Assembly (NCBI GenBank): GCA_020635285.1
Contig: JACKAB010000044.1
Span: 62,001-126,000, forward strand
DNA from: Ignavibacteriales bacterium
GTDB taxonomy: Bacteria; Bacteroidota; Ignavibacteria; Ignavibacteriales; Melioribacteraceae
Direction: 5' to 3'
Length of the DNA stretch: 64,000 bases
Below are positions 28,496 to 37,847 of the stretch, one piece after another; the stretch's first letter is position 1, and the number at the start of each line of letters is the position of its first letter. The notes beneath the pieces were generated by a model. It was not told where the DNA came from. It did no database searches and worked only from the letters and a program-made list of their open reading frames with translations. The translations under genes and the position numbers were made by a program.

Positions 28496-29839
28496 TTAAA
28501 TAGCAAAATCGCTTGGGTTAAACGCAATTTCTCTTTGGGCTTTTACTGCTTCATTAACTTTTAAAACTGTTACTGCCGATTCATACCCAACTTCAACCGG
28601 ACAGTTTAATTTTTCTTTTCCTCTAATTGCATTGAAAAAATTTTCTAAATGAGGTTGATGATATGGATCGTTAAATGTAATTGGTAAAGAATGTTTTGGC
28701 GGTGCAACAGTTTCTCTTACATCCAATAATGCTGTGGTTTTTGTTGGTGCAGGTTCAGATGGAGATTCAAGAACACCTTTTTCTATCCACTTATCCCAAC
28801 TTGGTGCATTTGGTTCTTTATAGATACCTGCTCGCCCAGCAGATTCAGAAATTACTAGCGAACCTTGATCACCCATGAAACTTTCAAAATAACCCTGGTT
28901 ACTATTTGTTGTAATTGTTTGATAAAATGCTCTAACAGTTCCTTGCGGGGTATCGTATTTGTAAGTCGCTAAGACTGTGTCATACCATTCGTGTGTAGCT
29001 TTATCATAATAATCTGTTCCGCCACTTGCCATAACAGATTTAGGACTTGAATTCAAGAACCAATTATAAATATCTATTTGATGTGAACCTAAATCAACAA
29101 TTGGCCCGCCGCCTAAATTTTTATACCAGCGCCAATTTCTAAATTGATTCATATTTTCAAAACCATAGCGCTGTAAAATTCTTAATGGAATTTCCTTACC
29201 TTTTGGCCATCCATTATCTGGCTGAACAGATCTATTCCATTGACCATTTACAGTTGTGATTCTTCCCAGGATATCAGAATTATTTATAATATTGTTATAA
29301 CTATGCAGATAGTAAGGATTACTTCTTCTTTGATGACCTATCTGAACCAAACGGCCCGTTCTTTTAGCTGCCCTAACAATTCGTCTTGCTCCTTCTAAGG
29401 TATTGGACATTTCCTTTTCGCAATAAACGTGCAATCCAGCTTCCATACAATCAACTGCGTGCTGTGCATGCCAAAAATCCGGAGTAGCAACAATTACTGC
29501 ATCCAAATCTTTTTCTTTAGCAAGCATCTCTTTATAATCAACATACGCATTAAGCTCATGGCCATATTTTTGTAAAAGTCTATGTGCTCTTAGTTGATTA
29601 TAATCTGTCCAAATATCACAAACAGCTTTAAATTTAATATTAGGAATTTTTAAAATAGCACTTAACAAAACTTGTCCTTGAGCTCCTGTGCCAAGTAAAG
29701 CAATGTTAATGTCATTGGTTACTGAACTTTCTTGACCGCTAGTTTTTATGTAAGGCGAAAGTAAAATACCAGTTCCAGCCGCAGCACTTAGTTTTATAAA
29801 TTCTCTTCTGTCAAATATTTTCTTTTTCAAATCCGTCAT
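28496..29839 (-). CDS. Gfo/Idh/MocA family oxidoreductase, Tat-exported
   Basis: Intact, 447 residues. The leader is FDRREFIKLSAAAGTGILLS, a twin-arginine signal without a lipobox. The Rossmann segment INIALLGTGAQGQVLLSAIL and the HVYCEKEMSNTLEGARR segment are in place; note EKE instead of the usual EKP. The catalytic region GGGPIVDLGSHQIDIYNWF has D-x3-H. It ends 12 bases before the multiheme cytochrome start and begins three bases after the preceding Gfo/Idh/MocA stop. Confidence 0.9.
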   Translation of the reverse strand: MTDLKKKIFDRREFIKLSAAAGTGILLSPYIKTSGQESSVTNDINIALLGTGAQGQVLLSAILKIPNIKFKAVCDIWTDYNQLRAHRLLQKYGHELNAYVDYKEMLAKEKDLDAVIVATPDFWHAQHAVDCMEAGLHVYCEKEMSNTLEGARRIVRAAKRTGRLVQIGHQRRSNPYYLHSYNNIINNSDILGRITTVNGQWNRSVQPDNGWPKGKEIPLRILQRYGFENMNQFRNWRWYKNLGGGPIVDLGSHQIDIYNWFLNSSPKSVMASGGTDYYDKATHEWYDTVLATYKYDTPQGTVRAFYQTITTNSNQGYFESFMGDQGSLVISESAGRAGIYKEPNAPSWDKWIEKGVLESPSEPAPTKTTALLDVRETVAPPKHSLPITFNDPYHQPHLENFFNAIRGKEKLNCPVEVGYESAVTVLKVNEAVKAQREIAFNPSDFAI

Positions 29840-29842
29840 ATT

Positions 29843-31180
29843 TTAATCCAATGACCAGCCAGGTGAATAATCATATTGTAAAAATTGGTTTGCTTCATCA
29901 AGATTTGTAAACTTAAATTGATTAGTGTCCCACTCTAAAACAGTATTGTGTTCTTGGGTAAGTATTGCAATGTTCCCTAATAACATTAGTTCTGTTAATC
30001 TTGCAGAATACTCAAAATCAGTCGTGCTTTTAGTACCATTTTTAATTGCGGCAACCCATTCTTCATGAATCCCTGGTGATCTTAGAATTGTTTTTTCAGG
30101 TCTTTTATAAGACTGCATAAATGTTTCAGGTATTAATCTTGGTTGGTCTCCATAAACACCGTGCATTAAGTGTCCTTTAGTACCAAAATATAAAACACCA
30201 CCGCCATCATCACCTAATTTCCTTCCAGGTTCTATACCTTCTGGTCTTGGTGGAGTTAAGTTTCCGTCGCTCCAAGTAAATTTTATATCAGGTTTTCCTG
30301 CTTTACCTTCAAAAGTCCAAGTAACTATAGAAGCAAGCGGAAATGACTCCTCACTAAATTTAGTTGAAGAAGCTTGGATGGTTTTTGGATTTCCAAGATC
30401 CAAAGCCCAGAATGGCTGATCAATTATATGAGCACCCATATCACCTAAAGCACCGGTACCAAAATCTCTCCAACCTCTCCAAGAAAATGGATGATAATCT
30501 GGATGGTAAGGTCTATGCTTTGCTGGTCCAAGCCAAATATTCCAATCTAAAGTAGAAGGAACAGAAGGAATTTCTTTGGGTCTTTCAAGTTCACCTTGCG
30601 GCCAAATTGGTCGGTTTGTCCATGCTTTAATTTCAGATATATCTCCAATCGCTCCATCCCAAATCCATTCATTCACCAAACGTGCGCCTTCACCGGCATG
30701 ACCTTGATTACCCATTTGACTAACAATTTTATATTTCTTTGCAGCTTCGGCTAATTTTCTTGCTTCATAAACTGTTTTAGTAAGCGGCTTTTGAACAAAT
30801 ACGTGTTTGCCTCTTTGCATTGCGGCCATTGCAATTACTGCATGTGTGTGGTCTGGAGTGCTTACACTAACTGCATCAATATTTTTTTCTTTTTCAAGCA
30901 TAACCCTAAAATCTTGGTACTGATTTGCTTTAGGATGTTTTTTTCTAGTTTCAATTCCTGTTTCCATATCCACATCGCAAAGCGCAACAATATTTTCTGT
31001 ACTCAAGGCTTCAATATCTGATTCACCTTTGCCATGTATACCCACGCACGCAATATTGAGAGTATCGCTTGGTGCCTTATAACCTTGCCCTCCTAAAACG
31101 TGTCTTGGAACAATTGTAAAAGCGGCTGTTGCCATTGAGGCGGTTCCTATAAATTCTCGTCTGGAAAGATTTTTTTTCAT
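29843..31180 (-). CDS. Gfo/Idh/MocA family oxidoreductase, Tat-exported, first gene of the minus operon
   Basis: About 445 residues. I place the start at the ATG at 31180, not the TTG at 31192, because it gives the tidy twin-arginine leader KKNLSRREFIGTASMATAAF. The NAD-binding part includes NIACVGIHGKGESDIEALS and HVFVQKPLTKTVYEARK, with QKP replacing EKP. The substrate domain has GTGALGDMGAHIIDQPFWAL. It opens an operon of seven genes down to apbE, with the LacI-type operator 86 bases upstream. Confidence 0.9.
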   Translation of the reverse strand: MKKNLSRREFIGTASMATAAFTIVPRHVLGGQGYKAPSDTLNIACVGIHGKGESDIEALSTENIVALCDVDMETGIETRKKHPKANQYQDFRVMLEKEKNIDAVSVSTPDHTHAVIAMAAMQRGKHVFVQKPLTKTVYEARKLAEAAKKYKIVSQMGNQGHAGEGARLVNEWIWDGAIGDISEIKAWTNRPIWPQGELERPKEIPSVPSTLDWNIWLGPAKHRPYHPDYHPFSWRGWRDFGTGALGDMGAHIIDQPFWALDLGNPKTIQASSTKFSEESFPLASIVTWTFEGKAGKPDIKFTWSDGNLTPPRPEGIEPGRKLGDDGGGVLYFGTKGHLMHGVYGDQPRLIPETFMQSYKRPEKTILRSPGIHEEWVAAIKNGTKSTTDFEYSARLTELMLLGNIAILTQEHNTVLEWDTNQFKFTNLDEANQFLQYDYSPGWSLD

Positions 31181-31265
31181 TTCAGTTCCCAATTAAATTT
31201 GAAAAATTATTAAAAATTTTAGGGGCTAAGATCGATTGAAAAAATAATAAAATTAAAAGATAAAT

Positions 31266-31276
31266 CAAACGTTTAA
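31266..31276 (-). promoter_or_regulatory. LacI-family-type operator upstream of the minus-strand sugar operon
   Basis: The same 11 bases CAAACGTTTAA as at 9469-9479, with core AAACGTTT at 31267-31274. It lies in the divergent intergenic region, 86 bases before the start of the minus operon and about 180 before the plus-strand TIM-barrel/DUF1080 gene, so it could serve both. Confidence 0.6.
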
Positions 31277-31456
31277 GTAAAAATGAACTTTTTAGATATT
31301 AGTAGGTTATGATTTTATCAATTTTAAATTTGATTAAGTAGTTCGTTAAAAGTAATTTACAAAAGATTAATTAAAATAATAGTATTTAATGAAATTTCAG
31401 CAAATGGATTTTAACTAAAATTTTAGAACATTTCTAACTAAACATATAGGTAAACC

Positions 31457-32897
31457 ATGCAACGTAAAATTTTTAGTTTTATTATTTTTTTATCATTTAT
31501 TTTAATTGGAACTGCAATGGGAAATAACTTGTCAGCTAATCAAGAAACTGAAACTTCTGAATATGATAATGTCCTAATCAAGGAATTTCCAGTTGCCTTG
31601 CAATGCTGGACGTTTAGAAAATTTTCTTTTATGGAAACTTTAGATAAAGCCAAAGAACTTGGAATTAAATATTTGGAAGCATATCCAGGACAAAATTTAA
31701 TTCTGATGGCACGGGTACTTTTAATGTAGGAATGACTAAAGATGAAATGACACAAGCAAGAATAAACTAAAAGAACTAGGCATCACCCTAAAACTATTCG
31801 GTGTTGCCGGTTTGAGGATGAGGACTCTGGAAGAAAATTATTTGAATTTGCTAAAGAAATGGGAATTGAAACAATTGTGCTGAGCCCGAATATGATATGT
31901 TTCTGCTAGTTGATAAACTTGCAAATGAATATAGAATTAATGTCGTAATTCACAACCACCCAAATCCAACCAAATATTGGAATCCAGGAATAACTTACTT
32001 TTATATTCATAATTTAAGTTCTCGAATTGGAATTTGCGGAGACACTGGTCACTGGACAAGATCCGGCATTGTGCCCACAGAAGCTTTGGAAATTATTTAA
32101 AGGAAGGATTTTGATATTCACCTAAAAGATTTAAGTGAATTTGGGAATAAAGAAGCTTACGATGTTCCATTCGGTCAAGGAAAATCGGACATAAAAAATA
32201 TTCTGGCTGAATTGTCAAATCAAAATTATCATGGAACAATCACAGTTGAACATGAGAAAGAAGAAGATTCAATGAATCCGAGTCCTTGCGATTAAAGAAG
32301 GATTATCTTACATCAAAAAGATTACTTACTATGAAGGTTATAACGAATTGTTGGGATATTGGGGTAGTAGTTTTAACAAACATGGCTGGAACCAATATGG
32401 ACCAGGCTATTTTGATTTAGATGAAAAAAAGTGGGGTTTTAACTTCCAGCGGTGGAATGGGACTGATGTGGTATAGCTCAAAAATGTTTGGCAATTTTGT
32501 TTTAGATTTAGATTTTATGAGTCATGCGCCAAACACAAATTCTGGAGTTTTCTTACGCGTTCCTAATTTTGTTACAAGTGACGATTACATTTACAATTCT
32601 TTTGAAATTCAAATTTATGATGCTGATTCTTTGAGCATTCATGGAACCGGTGCAGTATATGATGCAGAGCCAGCAAAATTAAATGCAGTTAATCCAACAG
32701 GTGAATGGAATCATTATAGAATTACTTTTCAAGATGATTGGATAAAGTTGAATTAAATGGACAACTTGTAAATAACTGGAAAGCTGAACCAAGAGGAAAA
32801 ATTAAAAGTTTTCTAAAGAAGGCTATATTGGTTTACAAAACCATGATAGCAATGCAAGAGTAAGTTTAAAAATATATTTATCAAAGAAATTAAATAG
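31457..32897 (+). CDS. Exported TIM-barrel isomerase fused to a DUF1080 domain (many frameshifts)
   Basis: Successive frames join into one protein of about 480 residues. A signal peptide (FIIFLSFILIGTAMG) is followed by a TIM-barrel epimerase domain: PVALQCWTFRKFSFMETLDK, LGIKYLEAYPGQ, INVVIHNHPNP, RIGICGDTGHWTRSG, ILDIHLKDL and TITVEHEKEED. After a short linker comes a DUF1080 domain: SGGMGLMWYSSKMFGNFVLD, NSGVFLRVPNF, SFEIQIYDA and NVKI-like end strands. I count at least eight one-base breaks between about 31700 and 32810, the densest in the window; the reading stays coherent across each, but true decay cannot be excluded. The fusion couples two activities that are separate genes in the 17-19 kb part of the island. 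Confidence 0.72.
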
Positions 32898-32918
32898 AAA
32901 ATATTATTACCAATCCAT

Positions 32919-32946
32919 AAAGTCCCTTTTAAAGGGGACTTTTTTA
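32919..32946 (+). terminator. Intrinsic terminator after the TIM-barrel/DUF1080 gene
   Basis: Stem AAAGTCCC (32919-32926) with GGGACTTT (32935-32942), extended by T/A pairs in the loop, then a T-run. Confidence 0.8.
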
Positions 32947-33089
32947 ATCTTTTCAACCTACAATTCTCTAAAAAATATCTAAATTTCATTTTACTTTATT
33001 CCTAATCATATAAAATGTTTATGATGGATTAGTTAAAAAAATATTTTGCATCATACTATACAATTGGCATAGTTACAATATTACTGTGC

Positions 33090-33291
33090 CATTTTACTTT
33101 TTTATTTTCTCTCGGTAAGTTTTTCTCAAAAAAACACACAAAACGAAATTGTAATAACTTATGCGGATAATATTTCTTCTGCGCATTTATCCCTTATCAA
33201 AAAATTTAACCAAATTAATAAAGGCCAAATCAAGGTTGAACCAATAAATTTACCTTTTAGCAAGTTGCATATTTGTAACAACACGTACTAA
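33090..33291 (+). pseudogene. N-terminal remnant of an extracellular solute-binding protein
   Basis: One frame without a proper start encodes a hydrophobic leader (ILLFYFLSVSFSQKN) and then NEIVITYADNISSAHLSLIK and KFNQINKGQIKVEPINLPFS, the N-terminal pattern of sugar-type solute-binding proteins. A stop follows after about 65 codons and the rest of the gene is absent. It precedes a glycosidase and a transporter gene, so a former sugar-uptake gene may have been deleted here. Identification rests on pattern only. Confidence 0.45.
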
Positions 33292-33342
33292 TGAAAATTA
33301 ATCGTTAAGATAAAAATATCTAAAAAAATACCTGGGATAAAA

Positions 33343-35214
33343 ATGAAAAAAAAATCTAGACAAATCTTTACTTCACTCTTATTTTTGATTATAGCTTGTT
33401 CAATATCTTCGTGCTCGCAAGATGTTGATGTTATGTTAAATGACAATAGCAAAGAAGCTATTGCAAAAAATGTGGACGATTTGCTAAGCAAAATGACTCT
33501 TGATGAAAAAATTGGACAAATGACCCAAGTGGATTATGCGGCCTTTCAAGATTTCAATGATATCAATAAATATTTTATTGGTTCAGTTCTTTGGGGGGGC
33601 GGTTCAGAAATTGATGATCTTAGTGCTAGTGGATGGGCAAAAGTTGCAGATTCTATAATGACTTTCTCTTTAAAAACTCGTTTAGGGATTCCATTAATAT
33701 TAGGGATTGATGCAGTACATGGACATAATAACGTTGATGGTGCAGTAATATTTCCTCATAATATTGGTCTTGGTTGTATGCGAAATACAGAATTGGTTGA
33801 TAAAGCCGCAGGAGTAACAGCAGAAGAAATTGCCGGTACTGGAATGCATTGGACATTTGCGCCATGTGTTGCAGTAGCCAGAGATATAAGATGGGGCAGA
33901 ACATACGAAAGTTTTGGTGAAGACCCAACTCTTGTTGCTGAATTAGGAGCAGCAAGTGTTCTTGGCCTTCAAGGAGGCGATTTATCTGATGGGGATGCTG
34001 TTCTTTCTTGCACAAAACATTTTGTTGGAGACGGCGGAACAACAAATGGAATTGACCAAGGTAATACCGAAATTGATGAAGAGACTTTAAGAAAAATTCA
34101 TTTACCTGGTTACATTTCTGCAATCAAAGAAAATACTGGTTCTATAATGGCTTCTTATAGCAGTTGGAATAGTGAGAAGCTACATGGGAATAAATATTTA
34201 ATAACAGATTTATTGAAAGGTGAATTGGGTTTTGAGGGATTTGTTGTTTCTGATTGGGCAGCTATAGATCAGCTGGAAGGTGATTATAAAAGTGATATCG
34301 AAAAATCTATTAACGCCGGATTAGATATGATTATGATTCCTCATGGTCCTTCGGCGCAAGGAAAGATTGGAGATAACGGCCAAGTACAAAATACTTATTT
34401 AGATTTTATCACCTATCTAAAAGAATTGGTTAATGAAGGCAAAGTTTCACAACCTAGAATTGATGATGCAGTTAGAAGAATTTTAACCTCAAAATTTAAC
34501 TTAGATTTATTCAATAAAACAAAAACTGATATTAACCTAACTGCAAAAGTTGGTTCAACAGAACACCGGGAAATTGCAAGAAAATGTGTTCAGCAATCAT
34601 TAGTATTGTTAAAAAATGGAAACAAAACGCTACCAATATCAAAAGATATTAAAAATATTGTTGTTGCCGGTAGAGGAGCAAATGACCTTGGAATGCAATG
34701 TGGTGGTTGGACAATTTCTTGGCAAGGGTCTCACGGAGAAATAATCAAAGGTGGAACAACTATTCTCACGGCAATTAAAAATACCGTAAGTAAAAATACA
34801 AATGTTACAAACTCATTAGACGAAAATAGCATGAAGAATTCAGATTTAATTATAATTGTTGTTGGAGAAGATCCGTATGCTGAAGGTGTTGGTGATAGAA
34901 AAGATTTGAATCTTTCAATTGAAGATCTGAATATGATTAAAAAAGCAAAAAACAGTAGCAAACCCATTGTTGTAATTCTTTTATCAGGGCGTCCTATGTT
35001 GCTAAATAATATCTTAGAAGATTGCAACGCAGTTGTTGCCGCTTGGTTACCAGGCACAGAGGGTCAAGGTATTGCAGATGTACTTTTTGGTGATTTTAGT
35101 TTTACCGGTAAATTATCACAAACATGGCCAAAAAGCATGGATCAAATTCCAATTAATGTCGGTGATGTAGAATACAATCCATTGTTTCCGTTTGGATATG
35201 GATTATCTTATTAA
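33343..35214 (+). CDS. Family 3 glycoside hydrolase, lipoprotein beta-glucosidase type
   Basis: Intact, 623 residues. The leader ends in IIACSISSC, a lipobox with Cys24, so the enzyme is lipid-anchored. The (beta/alpha)8 domain begins VDDLLSKMTLDEKIGQMTQV; the catalytic nucleophile should be Asp304 in FEGFVVSDWAAI. The second alpha/beta sandwich domain has SLVLLKNGNKTLPISKD and ends at NPLFPFGYGLSY without the fibronectin-type third domain, as in short exo-1,3/1,4-beta-glucosidases. The sodium:sugar symporter follows 48 bases later and a GH16 beta-glucanase after that, consistent with beta-glucan breakdown to glucose. Confidence 0.93.
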   Translation: MKKKSRQIFTSLLFLIIACSISSCSQDVDVMLNDNSKEAIAKNVDDLLSKMTLDEKIGQMTQVDYAAFQDFNDINKYFIGSVLWGGGSEIDDLSASGWAKVADSIMTFSLKTRLGIPLILGIDAVHGHNNVDGAVIFPHNIGLGCMRNTELVDKAAGVTAEEIAGTGMHWTFAPCVAVARDIRWGRTYESFGEDPTLVAELGAASVLGLQGGDLSDGDAVLSCTKHFVGDGGTTNGIDQGNTEIDEETLRKIHLPGYISAIKENTGSIMASYSSWNSEKLHGNKYLITDLLKGELGFEGFVVSDWAAIDQLEGDYKSDIEKSINAGLDMIMIPHGPSAQGKIGDNGQVQNTYLDFITYLKELVNEGKVSQPRIDDAVRRILTSKFNLDLFNKTKTDINLTAKVGSTEHREIARKCVQQSLVLLKNGNKTLPISKDIKNIVVAGRGANDLGMQCGGWTISWQGSHGEIIKGGTTILTAIKNTVSKNTNVTNSLDENSMKNSDLIIIVVGEDPYAEGVGDRKDLNLSIEDLNMIKKAKNSSKPIVVILLSGRPMLLNNILEDCNAVVAAWLPGTEGQGIADVLFGDFSFTGKLSQTWPKSMDQIPINVGDVEYNPLFPFGYGLSY

Positions 35215-35262
35215 TTAACTTTGTTTTAATTTTTACAAATTTATTTCTAAAGGAGATAAAAA

Positions 35263-36900
35263 TTGAACTTCACTAGTATTGATTACATTATTTTTATTGG
35301 ATACATACTTGGTATTGTAGCACTTGGCCTATATGTGTCAAGAGACAAGAAAGGACATGAAAAAAATTCAAATGATTATTTTTTAGCCGGCAACACTTTA
35401 ACATGGTGGGCAATAGGTGCCTCTTTAATTGCTGCAAATATTTCTGCGGAGCAAATCATCGGAATGTCCGGCTCTGGAATGGCTGGTGGTTTGGCAATAG
35501 CATCTTATGAATGGATGGCAGCATTAACTCTAATAATTGTTGGTAAATTTTTTCTCCCAATTTTTATTGAGAAAAAAATATATACAATTCCAGAGTATAT
35601 TGAGAAAAGATATAATACAACTCTTAAAACAATTTTAGCAATATTTTGGATCTTCCTTTTTGTTTTTGTTAATCTCACAACAGTAATGTTTTTAGGCGCA
35701 AAGGCCCTTGATACCATTATGGGAAATGGAGATGGAACTTTACTTGTTCCGGCAATGATTGGATTAGCTTTAATTGCGGCCGCCTATTCGCTTTACGGCG
35801 GATTATCTGCTGTTGCTTGGACAGATGTTATTCAGGTTATTCTTCTTGTTTTGGGAGGAATTATAACCACAGTAATTGCTTTAGACCATGTTACACCTGA
35901 TGGTGGGATATTCGCAGGATTAAGTCATGTTTATGATAAGGCTGGTGATAAATTTCACATGATTCTTTCAAGAGATAATCCGGAATTTAGTAATTTGCCC
36001 GGCATAGCTGTTCTTATTGGTGGAATGTGGATTGCAAATTTATACTATTGGGGATTTAATCAATACATAATTCAAAGAACTCTAGCTGCAAAATCTTTAA
36101 AAGAAGCTCAACGAGGAATTGCATTTGCAGCATTTTTAAAACTTATAATTCCATTGATTGTTGTAGTTCCGGGTATTGTTGCATTTATTATGTATTCACA
36201 GCCTGAAGGAACGGCAATAGTTGAAGGTGCTAGAGACGCCTTTTCAAAAGCCAATGGCACAATTAATTATGATAAAGCATATCCATGGTTAATTAGCACT
36301 TTTGTTCCAACCGGATTAAAAGGTGTTGTGGTTGCTGCTTTAACCGCTGCAATTATTTCATCCTTGGCATCAATGTTAAACTCAACAGCAACTATTTTTA
36401 CTATGGATATTTACAAACCATATGTGAATAAAGCAGCTACTGAAAAAAGATTAGTAACGGTTGGAAGGATTACAGCAGCTGTTGCTTTGGTAATTGCATT
36501 GGTAATAGCTCCATTTCTTAGTACTTTACCTCAAGTGTTTCAGTACATTCAAGAATATACTGGTTTAGTTAGTCCGGGAGTTTTGGCCGTTTCTATGCTT
36601 GGGTTATTCTGGAAAAAAGTCACAACTAGGGGTGCAATTTGGGGCACAATTTTATCGATTCCAGTTGCGTTAATATTAAAAATTCCGGCAATTCAATTAC
36701 CGTTCATGGATCAAATGATGTATACTTTTATTATTACAATTGGAATTATTGCAATGATAAGTTTATCTTCAAACAAATTTGATGATGATCCAAAAGGTTT
36801 TAATTTAACAGCAAAATTATTCAGTACAGATAGCACTTTCAACATTGCATCATATACAATTTTAATGATATTGGCGGTTCTTTATGCAGCATTTTGGTAA
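35263..36900 (+). CDS. Sodium:solute symporter family sugar transporter
   Basis: Intact, 545 residues, with about fourteen membrane helices as in the SSS/SLC5 family. Motifs seen: NDYFLAGNTLTWWAIGASLI near helix 1-2, AAYSLYGGLSAVAWTDVIQ and the ALTAAIISSLASMLNSTATI sodium-site helix. The start is a TTG at 35263, decided by AAAGGAGA eight bases upstream. It probably imports glucose or a similar sugar released by the GH3 and GH16 enzymes on either side. Confidence 0.92.
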   Translation: MNFTSIDYIIFIGYILGIVALGLYVSRDKKGHEKNSNDYFLAGNTLTWWAIGASLIAANISAEQIIGMSGSGMAGGLAIASYEWMAALTLIIVGKFFLPIFIEKKIYTIPEYIEKRYNTTLKTILAIFWIFLFVFVNLTTVMFLGAKALDTIMGNGDGTLLVPAMIGLALIAAAYSLYGGLSAVAWTDVIQVILLVLGGIITTVIALDHVTPDGGIFAGLSHVYDKAGDKFHMILSRDNPEFSNLPGIAVLIGGMWIANLYYWGFNQYIIQRTLAAKSLKEAQRGIAFAAFLKLIIPLIVVVPGIVAFIMYSQPEGTAIVEGARDAFSKANGTINYDKAYPWLISTFVPTGLKGVVVAALTAAIISSLASMLNSTATIFTMDIYKPYVNKAATEKRLVTVGRITAAVALVIALVIAPFLSTLPQVFQYIQEYTGLVSPGVLAVSMLGLFWKKVTTRGAIWGTILSIPVALILKIPAIQLPFMDQMMYTFIITIGIIAMISLSSNKFDDDPKGFNLTAKLFSTDSTFNIASYTILMILAVLYAAFW

Positions 36901-36942
36901 TAATAAATAGCACGTCAATATAATTTATTTATGGTTTTAATA

Positions 36943-37776
36943 AATGCTTAATAATTGTTTATTATTTGTGAACTAAAATATATTAGTTCTAACTGAAGAG
37001 AATATTCCTCAAATTGATGGTTATAAATTAGTATGGAATGATGAATTCAACGGTACAGAGATCGATTTAAACAAGTGGGGATATGAAGTGAATGGAAATG
37101 GAGGTGGTAATAATGAAATGCAATACTACACAGCCAGATCTGAAAACTCCTATACAAAAGATGGAAAACTATTTATAGTTGCCAAAATTGAAAAATTTAC
37201 TGGTTCTGATGGCACGCGTGATTTTACATCCGCAAGGTTAAGAACCCTTAATAAAGGCGATTGGAAATATGGGCGAATTGAAGTTTCTGCCAAAATTCCA
37301 TCCGGCAAGGAACGTGGCCAGCAATTTGATGTTGTCTTCAGACTGGGAATATGGCGGTTGGCCAGCTAGCGGCGAGATTGATATTATGGAACATGTCGGT
37401 TACGATCCCAATGTAATTCATGGTTCCATTCACAAACGCATATTACCATAAAATAGGAACGCAAAAATCTGGTACACTAAAAATACCAACTGCAATAACA
37501 GAATTTCATCAATATGCTATTGAGTGGTTTGAAGATCATATCGATTTTTTATTGATAATGGAAAATACTTTTCCTTCACCAATGAAAATAAAGGTTGGGA
37601 AGTTTGGCCATTCGATAAAAGATTTCACTTAATACTAAATCTTGCAGTTGGCGGAGATTGGGTGGAGTTCAGGAATTGATACTGATGCATTTCCGGCCGC
37701 AATGGAAGTTGATTATGTTCGGTATATCAAAAGAATAGATTTTGTACTAATATTTTATTTACTTACAGTGAACTAA
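36943..37776 (+). CDS. Family 16 glycoside hydrolase, endo-beta-1,3-glucanase type (frameshifted)
   Basis: Fragments in several frames make up one GH16 domain. DGYKLVWNDEFNGTEIDLNK opens it; GGNNEMQYYTARSEN, ARLRTLNKGDWKYGRIEVSA and WEYGGWPASGEIDIMEHVGY follow. The catalytic E-I-D-I-M-E motif lies at 37374-37391. HQYAIEWFEDHIDF and MEVDYVRYIKRI complete the fold. The N-terminal leader from 36943 is poorly preserved, with an in-frame stop, so either an indel or a damaged signal is present. Breaks fall near 36975, 37325, 37440, 37545, 37625 and 37665. Laminarin or a related beta-glucan is the likely substrate. Confidence 0.75.
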
Positions 37777-37796
37777 ATTTTTTAGTTCACTTTTTA
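37767..37796 (+). terminator. Intrinsic terminator overlapping the end of the GH16 gene
   Basis: A perfect 11-base stem, AGTGAACTAAA (37767-37777) with TTTAGTTCACT (37781-37791), a three-base loop and a T-run. Confidence 0.85.
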
Positions 37797-37847
37797 TTTT
37801 AAAAGTGCTTTGTTTGTGCGAGCACGCGGGGATTAATTGCACTTTTG

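Larger units (their letters stand above)
32898..33342 (+). other. Mostly non-coding interval before the GH3 gene
   Basis: It contains a terminator (32919), an inverted repeat TGGCATAGT/ACTGTGCCA (33065-33091, one mismatch) and the remnant of a solute-binding protein gene (about 33090-33291). No complete gene is present. Confidence 0.6.
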
